From positions 310,001-374,000 of the forward strand of contig OZ240676.1 of NCBI GenBank assembly GCA_965198895.1: 64,000 bases of DNA, read 5' to 3'. Under the pieces are notes generated by a model. The model ran no database searches and was not told the origin of the DNA. It saw only the letters and a program-made list of their open reading frames with translations. The stretch comes from LMUY01 sp965198895. Its GTDB lineage: Bacteria; Pseudomonadota; Alphaproteobacteria; Acetobacterales; Acetobacteraceae. Below, piece after piece: positions 43,344 through 54,573 of this stretch; the first letter of the stretch is position 1; each line of letters opens with the position of its first letter. The position numbers and the translations under genes are program-made.

Positions 43344-43835
43344 ATGGACACACCATTGACTGACGAGCCCAACGCCTTCGAAGGCCGCATGCGTGCAGCC
43401 CTGTCGCTTCCCCGGACGAATTCCTCGCCGGGCACCGTCCACCATGGCCGCCACCGCTACGTGCAGGATGGTGAGGTCCCGGTGGTCGTCATAAACCCGC
43501 GCAATCGCCACCCGGAGGAGAACCGGGCAGCATTGGCCGAGTTGGAACGCTCCCTGGCGACCGAGCGGGAGGCCCGCCGTGCCGCCGAAGACGCGCTGCA
43601 CCAGGCCGAGGACACGATCCGTCAGTTGCAGACCCGCCTGGCCCACGCCGAGATCGCGCAGCGGGAGGCAGCCATGCCCGCCCCGTCGGCGCCCGTTGAA
43701 GTCGCTGCGACGCGCGACGAGGACAGCCCACCCCCGGCGCCGCGCGCCAAACGCAGCAAGCCCGCAGTGATGGAAGACGAGCCGGTCGAGTGGTGGAAGC
43801 CGGGCTGGCAGGAGCGGGCTTCGCGCTCTCGCTGA
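43344..43835 (+). CDS. Hypothetical coiled-coil protein
   Basis: A 163-residue protein. Residues ~58-105 form a coiled coil ('NRAALAELERSLATEREARR', 'AEDALHQAEDTIRQLQTRLA'); the N-terminus contains 'FEGRMRAALSLPR' and 'HHGRHRYVQDGEVPVVVINP'; the C-terminus is Pro-rich and ends 'DEPVEWWKPGWQERASRSR'. The Trp-rich end and coiled coil resemble hypothetical proteins of Acetobacteraceae; no function known. Its TGA abuts the stop of the convergent MFS gene with no spacing. Confidence 0.78.
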   Translation: MDTPLTDEPNAFEGRMRAALSLPRTNSSPGTVHHGRHRYVQDGEVPVVVINPRNRHPEENRAALAELERSLATEREARRAAEDALHQAEDTIRQLQTRLAHAEIAQREAAMPAPSAPVEVAATRDEDSPPPAPRAKRSKPAVMEDEPVEWWKPGWQERASRSR

Positions 43836-45161
43836 TCAGGTGGCACGCCGGGGCAGTAGCCCCATCAGCGAGCACGCGACGGCCCCGATCAAAACCGCTG
43901 CCGCTGCCGTCGCGAAGATGCCCTGCACCGACCAGTGCGCCCCGAGCAGCGCGCCCACGGCGAGAGGCCCGCAGCACGAGCCAACCCGGCCGACTGCCGT
44001 GGCCCAGCCAACACCGGTCGACCGGATGGCGCTGGGGTAATAAATTGCCGCGAGCGCGATCAACCCGGAACTCGCACAGCCGAGCAGCAGTCCAAAAAGG
44101 CTCTCTGCCGCCATGACCGCCGCAGCCGACGAGGCAAACCAGCCGATTGCGCCGTACGCGATAGCACCGCCGGCCATCGTCACCGGCAGCACGCGGACCG
44201 GACCGAAACGGGCGACCAGCACGCCTGCGGCCGCGGATCCAAACAGCGAACCGAAATTATAGGCGGCCAACGCCACGGCCGACATTGCGATCGGCATCCC
44301 CTCGATGCGGAGCAGGATGGGGCTCCACGACGAGTTGGTGACCAGGATCATGAAGGCGAAGAAGAAGGCAATCCAGATCAGGATCGTGCCGGCGCCCCGT
44401 CCGTCGGTGAACAACAGCCGTAAGGCGGCATTGTGCGTCGCTTCCCGCCCCAGCACGAACCGTGCGTCCGGCGGGATGGTCTCGCGGGGATAGACCCGGC
44501 GTATGTTGCGCATCACCGACGCGGTTGGCCGGCCCCGGTTGATGAGGAACGCAACCGACTCGGGAAGCGCCAACAGCAGAAGCAGAGCCACCAGAATCGG
44601 CACCGCGCCGCCCAGGATGAAGATGGACGGCCAGCCATAGGCCGGAATGATGCGCGAGCCGACCAGGCCGCCGACGACGCCCCCTAGCGGAAATCCCGCC
44701 CACAGCAAGCTGACGATACCGGCCCGGCGGGCAGTGGGGACGTACTCCGAGGCAAGGCTGATGAAGCTCGGCATGGCGCCGCCCAATCCGGCGCCGGCCA
44801 GGAACCGGAAGATCAACAGCTCGCCCAGGCTGCCCACATAGGCCGTCGCCAGGGTGAACACGCCGAAGCAGAGCGTCGCGGCCACCAGCACGCCTTTCCG
44901 CCCTACCCGGTCCGCGACCGGACCCAGGATGAATGCGCCCAACGCCAGTCCCGCCAGGGCCGCACTGAACACGATCCCGAAGGATTGCGGCGGAATGTGC
45001 AACTGCGCCCCCATGGCTGGCGCGGCGAGGCCGATCGATTGCAGGTCCAGCCCGTCCAGCAGCGCCACCAGCGCGCATAGGCCGATCACCCCCCATTGCG
45101 CGCGGCCAATGCCGCTTCGATCGACGAGCGCGCCCACATCCACCGTCGGTCCTGTCGGCAT
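43836..45161 (-). CDS. MFS permease, aromatic acid:H+ symporter (AAHS)-like
   Basis: A 441-residue, 12-helix protein of the PcaK/AAHS type. 'LVALLDGLDLQSIGLAAPAM' has the D-G-x-D motif in helix 1 of aromatic acid symporters; 'FILGPVADRVGRKGVLVAAT' is motif A; 'GAGLGGAMPSFISLASEYVP' is typical of the family. It probably imports an aromatic or related carboxylate. The FAA hydrolase at 7 kb is the only other aromatic-type gene in the window. Confidence 0.9.
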   Translation of the reverse strand: MPTGPTVDVGALVDRSGIGRAQWGVIGLCALVALLDGLDLQSIGLAAPAMGAQLHIPPQSFGIVFSAALAGLALGAFILGPVADRVGRKGVLVAATLCFGVFTLATAYVGSLGELLIFRFLAGAGLGGAMPSFISLASEYVPTARRAGIVSLLWAGFPLGGVVGGLVGSRIIPAYGWPSIFILGGAVPILVALLLLLALPESVAFLINRGRPTASVMRNIRRVYPRETIPPDARFVLGREATHNAALRLLFTDGRGAGTILIWIAFFFAFMILVTNSSWSPILLRIEGMPIAMSAVALAAYNFGSLFGSAAAGVLVARFGPVRVLPVTMAGGAIAYGAIGWFASSAAAVMAAESLFGLLLGCASSGLIALAAIYYPSAIRSTGVGWATAVGRVGSCCGPLAVGALLGAHWSVQGIFATAAAAVLIGAVACSLMGLLPRRAT

Positions 45162-45344
45162 GAGTATCGTTCCCTTTGCGCAGCCGTGACCGAGTCGGCC
45201 AGCTTCGGGCGATCCTGCCGGACACCGCTGCCAGGGCCAATCCGACGGTGCGCGTCATGAGACAGCGGCGTCGAGCCGGGTTGAACACCTCTCGTTCATG
45301 ATTGTAGCGGCATCTAGCCGGCGTAAGTCCCGGAGTGGTGTTTG

Positions 45345-45599
45345 ATGCTCAAGTCCTATGTCGTCGCCGGTCTGTTCGTGGCTGTGCTGTACTCACCCGC
45401 GTTCGCGGCCTGCACGGCGGAGGACAGCATGACCAAGGCGTCGGACATCTCCGAACAGTTGGTTCCCAAGCTGTCGACCAAGCCCGACGAAGCCTCGAAG
45501 ATCATGTCCGAAATGAGCGAAGCCACGGGAACGGGCACCGTGACGCCCGAGACCTGCACAAAGCTCGATGCGCTGCTGATACGCGCAAAGAAGCTCTGA
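45345..45599 (+). CDS. Small secreted protein with two cysteines
   Basis: An 84-residue protein, ATG 45345 (a TTG just before it is the alternative). Residues 1-21 are a signal peptide ('MLKSYVVAGLFVAVLYSPAFA'); the mature 63 residues are helical and hold two Cys ('ACTAEDSMTKASDISEQLVP', 'VTPETCTKLDALL') likely to form a disulfide in the periplasm. No family that I recognise. GGAG lies nine bases upstream. Confidence 0.75.
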   Translation: MLKSYVVAGLFVAVLYSPAFAACTAEDSMTKASDISEQLVPKLSTKPDEASKIMSEMSEATGTGTVTPETCTKLDALLIRAKKL

Positions 45600-45611
45600 A
45601 CCCCTGCAAGT

Positions 45612-45669
45612 GTAGGGTGGGCTTCAGCCCACCAGCCCGCGGCAAGGTGGTGGGCCGAAGCCGCCCTAC
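45612..45669. repeat. Inverted repeat between convergent genes
   Basis: GGTGGGC-TTCA-GCCCACC (45616-45633) is a perfect seven-base hairpin, and outer arms GTAGGGTGGGCTTC and GAAGCCGCCCTAC (one gap) enclose the whole element. It lies between two convergent stops and could terminate transcription from both sides. The GTAGGGTGGGC motif is a common type of dispersed proteobacterial repeat. Confidence 0.65.
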
Positions 45670-47078
45670 TAGTTGGCGGCCTGCTTCGCCGCCACGACGT
45701 CCAGGCTCGGGCGGTGCGAACGCCATTGCGTCGCCGCCTCGTAGGCTTGCGCCGCGCGGAACACCGTCGCTTCGGCGAAGGGCTTGCCCACGATCTGGAT
45801 CGCGACCGGAAGTCCCCTCACGCCGAACCCGCTGCAGATCGAGATCGCGGGGAGGCCGGAGACGTTGAACGGCATGGTGAAGTTAGGCTTCTCCATATTG
45901 TCCCAATGCGGCACCGCGTCGATCTTGGCCGCCTCGGCCGGCTGCGCGGCGGTCAGCAACACGTCCACATCGGCCATCGCCAGCGCGACCTCGGCGCAGA
46001 GTTCGCGGCGGCGGCGCACCGCCTGCACGTAGTCCACGCCAGTGACGAACAGGCTCGTGAGCAGCCGGTCGCGCAAGCGCTTGCCGAACTTGCCGAGGCT
46101 GGTGCGCATCATGTCCTCGTAGGCTGCGGCGCGCTCCACGATGGAGATGATGGAGCCGCAGGCGCCCCAATCCTGCAGCGGCGACAGCGTCACCTCGCGG
46201 ATCTCGGCACCCATGCCGCGGAAGCTCGCGATCGCATCGTCGATGCCCTTTTGCGTGGCGGCGCTGACCTTGTTGTCCACCTCGTGGAAGTGGTGGATGA
46301 CGCCGATCTTCAGCCCCTTGGCGCCGAGGCCCAGTTCCGCACTAAAGTCCGGCACGGCGCGCTTGGCACTGCCCGGATCGGACGGATCGTAACCGGCCAG
46401 GGCCTGCAGCATGATGGCGCAGTCCTCCACCGTCCAGGCCATCGGGCCGATGTGGTCGAGGCTATAGGCCGCCGGCGCCACGCCGGAGCGGCTGACCAGG
46501 CCGTAGGTCGGCTTGATACCCGCGATGCCGCACAACGCCGCCGGGCCACGGATCGACCCGCCCGTATCGGTGCCGAGGCCGCCCAGGATCATGCCCACCG
46601 GCACCGCGGCGCCCGTGCCGCTGCTCGACCCGGCGGTGAAGTGGGCCGGGTCCCACGGGTTGCGCGCCGGCGGGAATGGCAGGTCGAAAGACGGGCCACC
46701 ATCGGCGAACTCATGCGTCGACAGCTTGCCCATTAGCACGCTGCCGGCCTCCGCCAGCTTCACCGCGCAGGTGGCGTCCGCCGTAGGCACGTTGTCGAGC
46801 AGTTGCGCCGAGTGGCAGGTGGTGGGGATGCCTTTGGTGTCGATGATGTCCTTCAGCCCGAGCGGGATGCCGTGCAGCTTGGTCTTGGGCCCATTCGCCA
46901 TGATGGCGGCTTCGGCGGCTTTGGCATCCGCCATGGCACGATCCGCCGTCACCAGGATGAAGGCGTGCAGCGTGCTGTTCAGCGCCTCGACCTGGGCGAG
47001 GCATTGCTGCGTCAGCTCCACCGGAGAGAGCGTCTTGGCCGCGATCTGCTTGGCCGCCTCGGCGATCGTGATGTTCAT
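45669..47078 (-). CDS. Amidase-signature family hydrolase
   Basis: A 469-residue amidase. The Ser-cisSer-Lys triad is intact: K76 in 'GIPLGLKDIIDT', cis-Ser in 'FTAGSSSGTGAAV' (151-153) and nucleophile S175 in 'GTDTGGSIRGPAAL'. GatA, AtzE/AtzF-type and general acylamidases share this fold. Its ATG overlaps the stop of the upstream small gene by four bases (ATGA), so the two are translated together; that pairing resembles AtzG-AtzE or GatC-GatA. A peptide-type SBP precedes them. A substrate such as an amide or ureido compound imported by a dedicated transporter is likely. Confidence 0.93.
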   Translation of the reverse strand: MNITIAEAAKQIAAKTLSPVELTQQCLAQVEALNSTLHAFILVTADRAMADAKAAEAAIMANGPKTKLHGIPLGLKDIIDTKGIPTTCHSAQLLDNVPTADATCAVKLAEAGSVLMGKLSTHEFADGGPSFDLPFPPARNPWDPAHFTAGSSSGTGAAVPVGMILGGLGTDTGGSIRGPAALCGIAGIKPTYGLVSRSGVAPAAYSLDHIGPMAWTVEDCAIMLQALAGYDPSDPGSAKRAVPDFSAELGLGAKGLKIGVIHHFHEVDNKVSAATQKGIDDAIASFRGMGAEIREVTLSPLQDWGACGSIISIVERAAAYEDMMRTSLGKFGKRLRDRLLTSLFVTGVDYVQAVRRRRELCAEVALAMADVDVLLTAAQPAEAAKIDAVPHWDNMEKPNFTMPFNVSGLPAISICSGFGVRGLPVAIQIVGKPFAEATVFRAAQAYEAATQWRSHRPSLDVVAAKQAAN

Positions 47079-47263
47079 GGCGCGGTCCCCTCGCCGGGCA
47101 CGAAGATATGGGCCGGTTCGGCCTGGCGCCCGCGGCCGGAGCGGTTGCGCTCGGCCATCGCGGCGACCAGCGGGTAGACCGACATCAGTTCCGCGCGCTG
47201 CGCCTCCGTCAGTGTCACACCGGCTTTTGCAGCCATGAAATCGAATTCGTCCGTGGTGAGCAT
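47075..47263 (-). CDS. Small GatC/AtzG-like partner of the amidase
   Basis: A 62-residue protein. ATG 47263 has AGGAGGA eight bases upstream, deciding the start against longer frames. The sequence forms two helices ('MLTTDEFDFMAAKAGVTLTE', 'QRAELMSVYPLVAAMAERNR') and a C-terminal extended arm 'EPAHIFVPGE'. The helical hairpin plus arm is the layout of GatC and of AtzG (DUF4089), which wrap around an amidase subunit. The four-base overlap with the amidase supports a complex. Family assignment is by architecture and position, not by a strong motif. Confidence 0.72.
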   Translation of the reverse strand: MLTTDEFDFMAAKAGVTLTEAQRAELMSVYPLVAAMAERNRSGRGRQAEPAHIFVPGEGTAP

Positions 47264-47289
47264 GTGTAGCTTCCTCCTAAGTTCCTGGG

Positions 47290-48888
47290 CTAAGCCATGG
47301 TGATCTGCGTGAAATCCTGCGACCAACTCTGCGCCGGTTTGAAGTTCTGCACCCGCTTGCTCATCGCCCGCGGATTGAGGTCGTGGCAGATGTAAAGCCA
47401 TGCTGCGTCATCCACCAACGTGGCATGGGCCTGGGCCAGCAGCTTGTTTTGCTCGCCCAAATCGAAGGTGGTCTGCGCGCGGCCGACCAGGTCATCGAAA
47501 GTCTTGTTGCTGTAGTGGCCCCAATTCGTGCTTGCGGGCGGGAAGCTCGCGGTGGCGAACAGGCGATACATGGTGGATGGATCGGTGTAGCCGAGGCTGT
47601 TGTTGATCCCGTCATCGCCGTGCGAGGTGGACGGGCTGGGCGGGTTGCGCCGGGCGACGAGCATGGTCCCCCACTCCACCACGTCGAAGTCGATATCGAA
47701 GCCGGCGGCTGCGAAGTTTTGCTGCAGGAATTCGTTGATCGGGATCGGTACCATCTGCCCCGACCCCGACGTGGAGATCATGATCTTCGCCTTGGCCGGC
47801 TTGTCCGGCCCGAACCCGGCTTGCTTCAGCAGGTCCCGCGCCCGGTCCGGATCGTGGCCGTAGCGGAGCTTCGGTTGGCCGAACAGCGGACTTTCCGGTG
47901 GGTAAAATCCATACGCGGGCTTTGCCGTGTTGTTCAGCATGGCGCACAGGCCATCGCGGTCGATCGCGAAGTTCAGCGCCTGCCGCACGCGCACATCGCT
48001 GAAGACATCTCCCGGCGCGCAGTTCAGCACGTAGGGATACGTGTGCGGGTACGGCCAAAGGCTGATCTGGAAGCCGGCGGCCTTCAGCGACGGGATCGTG
48101 TCGGGCGGCGGCACCTCGATCCAATCCACCTGACCGGACCGCAGCGCCGCCACGCGCGTCACCGCCTCCGCCATCGGATATACGATCAGCTTGTCCAACT
48201 TGGGAATTCGCGCCTTGTTCCAATAGGCATCGTTGCGCGACATCTCGGCATATTGGCCGGCCAAAACGCGGGTGATCTTGAACGGCCCGGTGCCCGAGGG
48301 GGATTTGGCAAATCCGATCCAGCTCCGCCCCATCTTCTCCCATTGCCGCGGGCTGGCGATCAGGAAGACGGTCAGCAGGTAATGCAGGAAGCTGAACGGC
48401 GTCTTGGTGTAAATCGCGATCTTGCCGTCATCGATCTTCTCCCAGCGATCCAGCATGCCCAGCGTGGACCGGACGATCGGCGCGGCCGGGGCGTCGTATT
48501 GCGGCGATTTGTCATCCCATACGCGCTGGAGGTTCCACACGATGTCGTCGATCGTCAGGGGCGAGCCGTCGTGAAACAGCACGCCTTGCCGCAGGGTGAA
48601 AATCCAGCGTGTCGGATTGCCGGGATCGATCGTCCACGCTTCGAACAGACCCGGCGTGGCATTCGCCGTCTGGTCCACGTGGCTGTAGTCCCAATTGACC
48701 ACGCCGTCATAGGCGGGATAGCCGAGGAACCGGTAACCCTCGCCGCCATTGTTCGGAATGCCGGTCACGGTCGGCAAGTCGGATGCCGTCATGGCGATCC
48801 GCAGCACCTGAGCGGGTGCGGCTGACGCCTCGCGACCCACCATGGTGGCGGCGGTCGTCGCAGCCAGGAAACCACGTCGGTTCAGCAT
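47290..48888 (-). CDS. Peptide/nickel-type ABC substrate-binding protein (SBP_bac_5)
   Basis: A 532-residue periplasmic protein with a Tat signal 'MLNRRGFLAATTAATMVG'. The fold is DppA/OppA-like: 'WTIDPGNPTRWIFTLRQGVLFHDGSPLTIDDIVWNLQRV', 'SGTGPFKITRVLAGQYAEMS', 'VRVRQALNFAIDRDGLCAML', 'DRARDLLKQAGFG'. No cognate permease or ATPase is in the window, so it is an orphan binding protein. It is 26 bases upstream of the small amidase partner, forming a three-gene unit SBP - small subunit - amidase. Confidence 0.93.
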   Translation of the reverse strand: MLNRRGFLAATTAATMVGREASAAPAQVLRIAMTASDLPTVTGIPNNGGEGYRFLGYPAYDGVVNWDYSHVDQTANATPGLFEAWTIDPGNPTRWIFTLRQGVLFHDGSPLTIDDIVWNLQRVWDDKSPQYDAPAAPIVRSTLGMLDRWEKIDDGKIAIYTKTPFSFLHYLLTVFLIASPRQWEKMGRSWIGFAKSPSGTGPFKITRVLAGQYAEMSRNDAYWNKARIPKLDKLIVYPMAEAVTRVAALRSGQVDWIEVPPPDTIPSLKAAGFQISLWPYPHTYPYVLNCAPGDVFSDVRVRQALNFAIDRDGLCAMLNNTAKPAYGFYPPESPLFGQPKLRYGHDPDRARDLLKQAGFGPDKPAKAKIMISTSGSGQMVPIPINEFLQQNFAAAGFDIDFDVVEWGTMLVARRNPPSPSTSHGDDGINNSLGYTDPSTMYRLFATASFPPASTNWGHYSNKTFDDLVGRAQTTFDLGEQNKLLAQAHATLVDDAAWLYICHDLNPRAMSKRVQNFKPAQSWSQDFTQITMA

Positions 48889-49142
48889 GGTGCCCTCCGG
48901 CCGAAAGCGGCTCCGGACATCAACGCGCTCGGCTGACGCGCTACGCCCGCTCGGCTCGCAAGCCCGCGACCGCTCCCTTCGACGTACGCGTGAGCACCCC
49001 TCGTTCTGTTATGCCCTTGCTCCGGGCGAACTCTTGGTCATGCCCGTCGATGAGGCGACGGCATACTTGCGTTAAAAGCCTGCCTTACCGCAACGCAGCA
49101 TGCAATCGGGAACGACACGAAGCGGCAAATAATCGCGTGGCC

Positions 49143-50354
49143 CTAGGCGACGAAGGCGCTGACCAATGAAGCCGCAACGCAGAAGGCGACGATCGCGAGC
49201 GGCGGGATGCGCCAACGCTCGAGGAGCAGGAACCCGATCAACGCGATCGCGACATCCCGTCCGCCCATCACGGCGCTCGTCCAGATCGGATCGTAGAGTG
49301 CAGCCCCGAGAACCCCGACGACGGCAGCGTTGACACCTGCCAGCCCGGCCTTGGCCGCTGGGTGACGCGCCAGCCAAGTCCACAGCGGAAGCCCGGCGAG
49401 TGCGATCAGGATGCCGGGCAGAAACATGAAGACAAGCGCCGCAGCGGACCACAGCGCCGCCGACCCGGCGGGTGCGACAACGGCGCCGAGATAGGCTGCG
49501 AAGGTGAACAGCGGGCCAGGCATCGCCTGCGTTGCGCCATACCCGGCGAGGAACACATCATCCGGCAGCCAACCCGTCGGCACCAGCGCATCGCGCAGCA
49601 GCGGCAGCACCACGTGGCCGCCCCCGAACACCAAGGCGCCTGCCTGGTAGAAGATGGCGGCGAGCGCTGCCAGCGAATGCGGCGCAACGCGGCCAGCAAA
49701 CGGAAGCCCCACCAGCAACACGAGGAACAGCGCGAGTGCGGTCCCGCCGGCCCGAAAGCTTACCGGCATGGCGGGCAGGGCCGGAAAGGCCGGCAGGTCG
49801 CGACAGAGCAACACGCCGCCGATCGCGCCGCCCATGAGCGCCAGGATTTGGACGCCTGCACTGCCAGCCACCAGCATCAACGCCGCGGCCGCGAGCGCCA
49901 GGCCCGCGCGCCGTCGGTCCGGGCACAGCTTCTGCGCCATGCTCCACACCGCCTGCGCCACGACGGCGACCGCGACGAGTTGCAAGCCGTGCAGCACGGC
50001 GGACAACGCCGGACCTTGCATCCGCGGTGCGAGCAGCGCGAAGGCGAACAGCACCACGGCGGAGGGCAGCGTGAAGCCGGCCCAGGCAGCCAACGCTCCC
50101 GCCCAGCCGGCGCGCCGCAAGCCCACCAGCAGGCCGACCTGGCTGCTGGCAGGGCCCGGCAGCAGCTGGCAGAGAGCGACGAGGCCAGCGTATTCGTCCG
50201 CCGACAACCATTGCAGTCTGCGCACATACGCCCGCTCGAAATAACCCAGATGCGCGATCGGGCCGCCGAACGAGGTCAAACCAAGCCCCAGCGTGACCCG
50301 GAATACCTCTGCGGCCCCGTGCCGCCCGTTGGTGGGTTTGCTCGCGGTGGTCAT
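49143..50354 (-). CDS. chrA: Chromate transporter (ChrA, CHR family)
   Basis: About 403 residues, the two-domain CHR family that exports chromate. The first half has 'FRVTLGLGLTSFGGPIAHLGYF' and 'YAGLVALCQLLPGPASSQVG'; the second repeats the pattern with 'FYQAGALVFGGGHVVLPLLR' and 'LAGYGATQAMPGPLFTFAAY'. About ten helices. ATG 50354 lies four bases after the copA stop on the same strand, so it is probably co-transcribed with the copper exporter; the open frame upstream overlaps copA and is not used. Confidence 0.92.
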   Translation of the reverse strand: MTTASKPTNGRHGAAEVFRVTLGLGLTSFGGPIAHLGYFERAYVRRLQWLSADEYAGLVALCQLLPGPASSQVGLLVGLRRAGWAGALAAWAGFTLPSAVVLFAFALLAPRMQGPALSAVLHGLQLVAVAVVAQAVWSMAQKLCPDRRRAGLALAAAALMLVAGSAGVQILALMGGAIGGVLLCRDLPAFPALPAMPVSFRAGGTALALFLVLLVGLPFAGRVAPHSLAALAAIFYQAGALVFGGGHVVLPLLRDALVPTGWLPDDVFLAGYGATQAMPGPLFTFAAYLGAVVAPAGSAALWSAAALVFMFLPGILIALAGLPLWTWLARHPAAKAGLAGVNAAVVGVLGAALYDPIWTSAVMGGRDVAIALIGFLLLERWRIPPLAIVAFCVAASLVSAFVA

Positions 50355-50358
50355 CCGG

Positions 50359-52662
<2,304 letters not shown>

Positions 52663-52691
52663 GGCACGTCCTCCCGAGTAGCCTGGACCGC

Positions 52692-52722
52692 AACATGGTG
52701 TCTCCCACGGTGGGAAGGTCAA
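52692..52722 (-). promoter_or_regulatory. CueR-type promoter of copA
   Basis: On the minus strand TTGACC (52717-52722) and CATGTT (52692-52697) are separated by 19 bases, the over-long spacer typical of MerR-activated promoters. The spacer holds the imperfect dyad TTCCCACCGTGGGA. It lies 29 bases upstream of the copA start codon. Confidence 0.8.
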
Positions 52723-52737
52723 GGGACAGCCCGAGCC

Positions 52738-52768
52738 TTGACCTTCCCCCGGTGGGAACCTTTATAGG
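52738..52768 (+). promoter_or_regulatory. CueR-type promoter of cueR
   Basis: TTGACC (52738-52743) and TATAGG (52763-52768) are 19 bases apart, with the dyad TTCCCCCGGTGGGAA in the spacer, nearly the same as the copA site. It is 20 bases before the cueR ATG and implies self-regulation. Confidence 0.8.
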
Positions 52769-52788
52769 AATGTTTGCTGGAGGGGCGG

Positions 52789-53250
52789 ATGAATATCGGG
52801 CAAGCGGCGGCGGCCTCGGGCGTGAGCGCCAAGATGCTCCGCTACTACGAGAGCATCGGGCTGATCCCGCAGGCGGGACGGAGCCCGGCGGGCTACCGGA
52901 TTTATGGCGACCGGGAGGTGGAAACGCTGCGCTTCATCCGGCGCGCCCGTGATTTCGGCCTGCCGATGGACCGGGTGAAGCTGCTCGTTGGTCTGTGGCA
53001 GGATGCCTCCAGACCCAGTCGCGAAGTCAAGAAGCTGGCCCTCGAGCAGGTCACGGAACTCGAAGCGAAAATCGCCGAGTTGACGGCGATGAAGGAGTCG
53101 CTGGCCGATCTTGCCCGCCGTTGCCGGGGGGATAGCCGCCCGGACTGTCCCATCCTCCACGACCTGGCGGGGTCGGCGGCGACAGCCCCGCATGCCGGGT
53201 CATCCTTGCGGCCTAGAACGGCGGGGTTGCGGGGAAGCCCCAAACTGTAA
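52789..53250 (+). CDS. cueR: Copper-responsive MerR-family regulator CueR
   Basis: A 153-residue MerR regulator. The winged HTH is 'MNIGQAAAASGVSAKMLRYYESIGLIP', then 'RSPAGYRIYGDREVETLRFIRRARDFG', and a dimerisation helix at about 80-110. The metal loop is C112-RGDSRPD-C120, the C-x7-C spacing of CueR, and residue 77 is Ser, the CueR choice that selects monovalent ions (Cu+, Ag+, Au+). ATG 52789 is preceded by GGAGG. The longer C-terminal tail (about 30 residues) is unusual. It is divergent from copA across the paired operators. Confidence 0.95.
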   Translation: MNIGQAAAASGVSAKMLRYYESIGLIPQAGRSPAGYRIYGDREVETLRFIRRARDFGLPMDRVKLLVGLWQDASRPSREVKKLALEQVTELEAKIAELTAMKESLADLARRCRGDSRPDCPILHDLAGSAATAPHAGSSLRPRTAGLRGSPKL

Positions 53251-53266
53251 TGCGGGACGCTTCTGA

Positions 53267-54514
53267 TCAAGCTGGGGCGGCCTTGGTCTCGGGCATAGCA
53301 AAGAACAACGCGGCGAGCGCCACGCAAGCTGCCGCTCCGGATGCAAGGAACGCGGCCGAATAACCGAGATGGTCGACGATGATGCCCGCCGCCAGTCCAC
53401 TCAGCGAGGCGCCGACCCCCTGCGTCGTCGCCACCGCGCCTTGGGCCAGGTTGTAGCGGCCTGTACCCCGCATCAGGTCGGCAATGACCAGCGGCGTGAT
53501 CGCGCCGAAAATTCCGGCACCGACACCGTCGAGCAGTTGCACGCCGATCAGCCACGGCGCGCTGTCCGAGAGCGTGTAGAGCACGGCGCGGACCGGCAGC
53601 ACCGCGAAGCCGAGCAGCAGGATCGGCTTACGTCCGACACGATCGGCCGTGCGCCCGACGACGAGTGCCACCGGGAGCATGATCAGTTGGGCGGCGACGA
53701 TGCAGGACGACATCATCGCAGTGGCAAGTGCGGGGTGCGATTGCGCCAGCTTCTGGCCCACCAGAGGTAGCAGGGCGGCGTTGGCGAAGTGGAACAGCAT
53801 GGCGCACAGCGCGAAGACGACCAGCGGCCGCGACCGCAGCAGCGCCCGGATGCCGGACGGCCCCTGCCCGCCCTCAGCCGTGTCTCCGCCGTCGTCGAGC
53901 CCACGGGCGAGATCCTGGTCGATGGCGCGGCCCGGGATCGACAGTGTCGCCGCGGCGGCAAGCATCGCGAACACGGGGACCATGAGGAAGACAGCACGCT
54001 GCGAGAACACGTAGCCGACCGCCCCGGCCGCGACCGCGATGGCGACGTTGCCCGCATGGTCGAAGGCGGAGTTGCGGCCCATGCGCCGGGCAAGCCGCTG
54101 GCGCGCATACAGCCCGAGGGTCAGCGCGGCGACCGCCGGGCCGAACACGTCACCCACGACGGCCATCAGGGTGTTCGCCAGCAAAACCGGCCAGAACACC
54201 GGCGCCGCAAATATCGTAGCAGCGCCCAGCGCGAGCACCACGAGCGCCACCACGACGACGCCCCGTTTACGCCGGGTCGAGTCGATCATGGCACCGGCCG
54301 GGGTCTGCGCGACCAAGCCGAGCAGGCCGCTGATGGTCGTCACCCAGCCGACCTCGGTCTGGCTCCAATGCCGCTGGGTGACCAGGAAGACGTTCAGGTA
54401 CGGCCCGAGCGCGCCGCGCACATCGGCAAGCAGGAAGTTGACGGCATCCAGCGACCGTGGCCGGAAGCCCGCATCCCGCGCCTGCCTCAGCTCCCCGTCG
54501 TCGCCGGTTTCCAA
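53267..54514 (-). CDS. MFS transporter
   Basis: A 415-residue, 12-helix MFS protein. 'NFLLADVRGALGPYLNVFLV' is helix 1, 'VGWVTTISGLLGLVAQTPAGAMID' and 'VVGRTADRVGRKPILLLGFA' carry MFS motif A remnants. The closest known pattern is the group of uncharacterised MFS proteins often placed near arsenate or metal genes. It converges on cueR with a 16-base gap. Substrate unknown. Confidence 0.88.
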   Translation of the reverse strand: METGDDGELRQARDAGFRPRSLDAVNFLLADVRGALGPYLNVFLVTQRHWSQTEVGWVTTISGLLGLVAQTPAGAMIDSTRRKRGVVVVALVVLALGAATIFAAPVFWPVLLANTLMAVVGDVFGPAVAALTLGLYARQRLARRMGRNSAFDHAGNVAIAVAAGAVGYVFSQRAVFLMVPVFAMLAAAATLSIPGRAIDQDLARGLDDGGDTAEGGQGPSGIRALLRSRPLVVFALCAMLFHFANAALLPLVGQKLAQSHPALATAMMSSCIVAAQLIMLPVALVVGRTADRVGRKPILLLGFAVLPVRAVLYTLSDSAPWLIGVQLLDGVGAGIFGAITPLVIADLMRGTGRYNLAQGAVATTQGVGASLSGLAAGIIVDHLGYSAAFLASGAAACVALAALFFAMPETKAAPA

Positions 54515-54573
54515 CTCAGAAAGCCGCGATCAGGACGATGCCGACCGTCATGATCGCGCCACCCAGAGGAACG

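Noticed and set aside
47383..48825. Open frame of 480 codons on the plus strand opposite the peptide-type SBP.
   Set aside because: Antisense shadow; residue bias and lack of motifs, whereas the minus frame has a Tat signal and SBP_bac_5 motifs.
48889..49142. Possible small genes in the 254-base gap between the SBP and chrA.
   Set aside because: Short frames there have no ribosome site or plausible protein character; I see nothing else in it.
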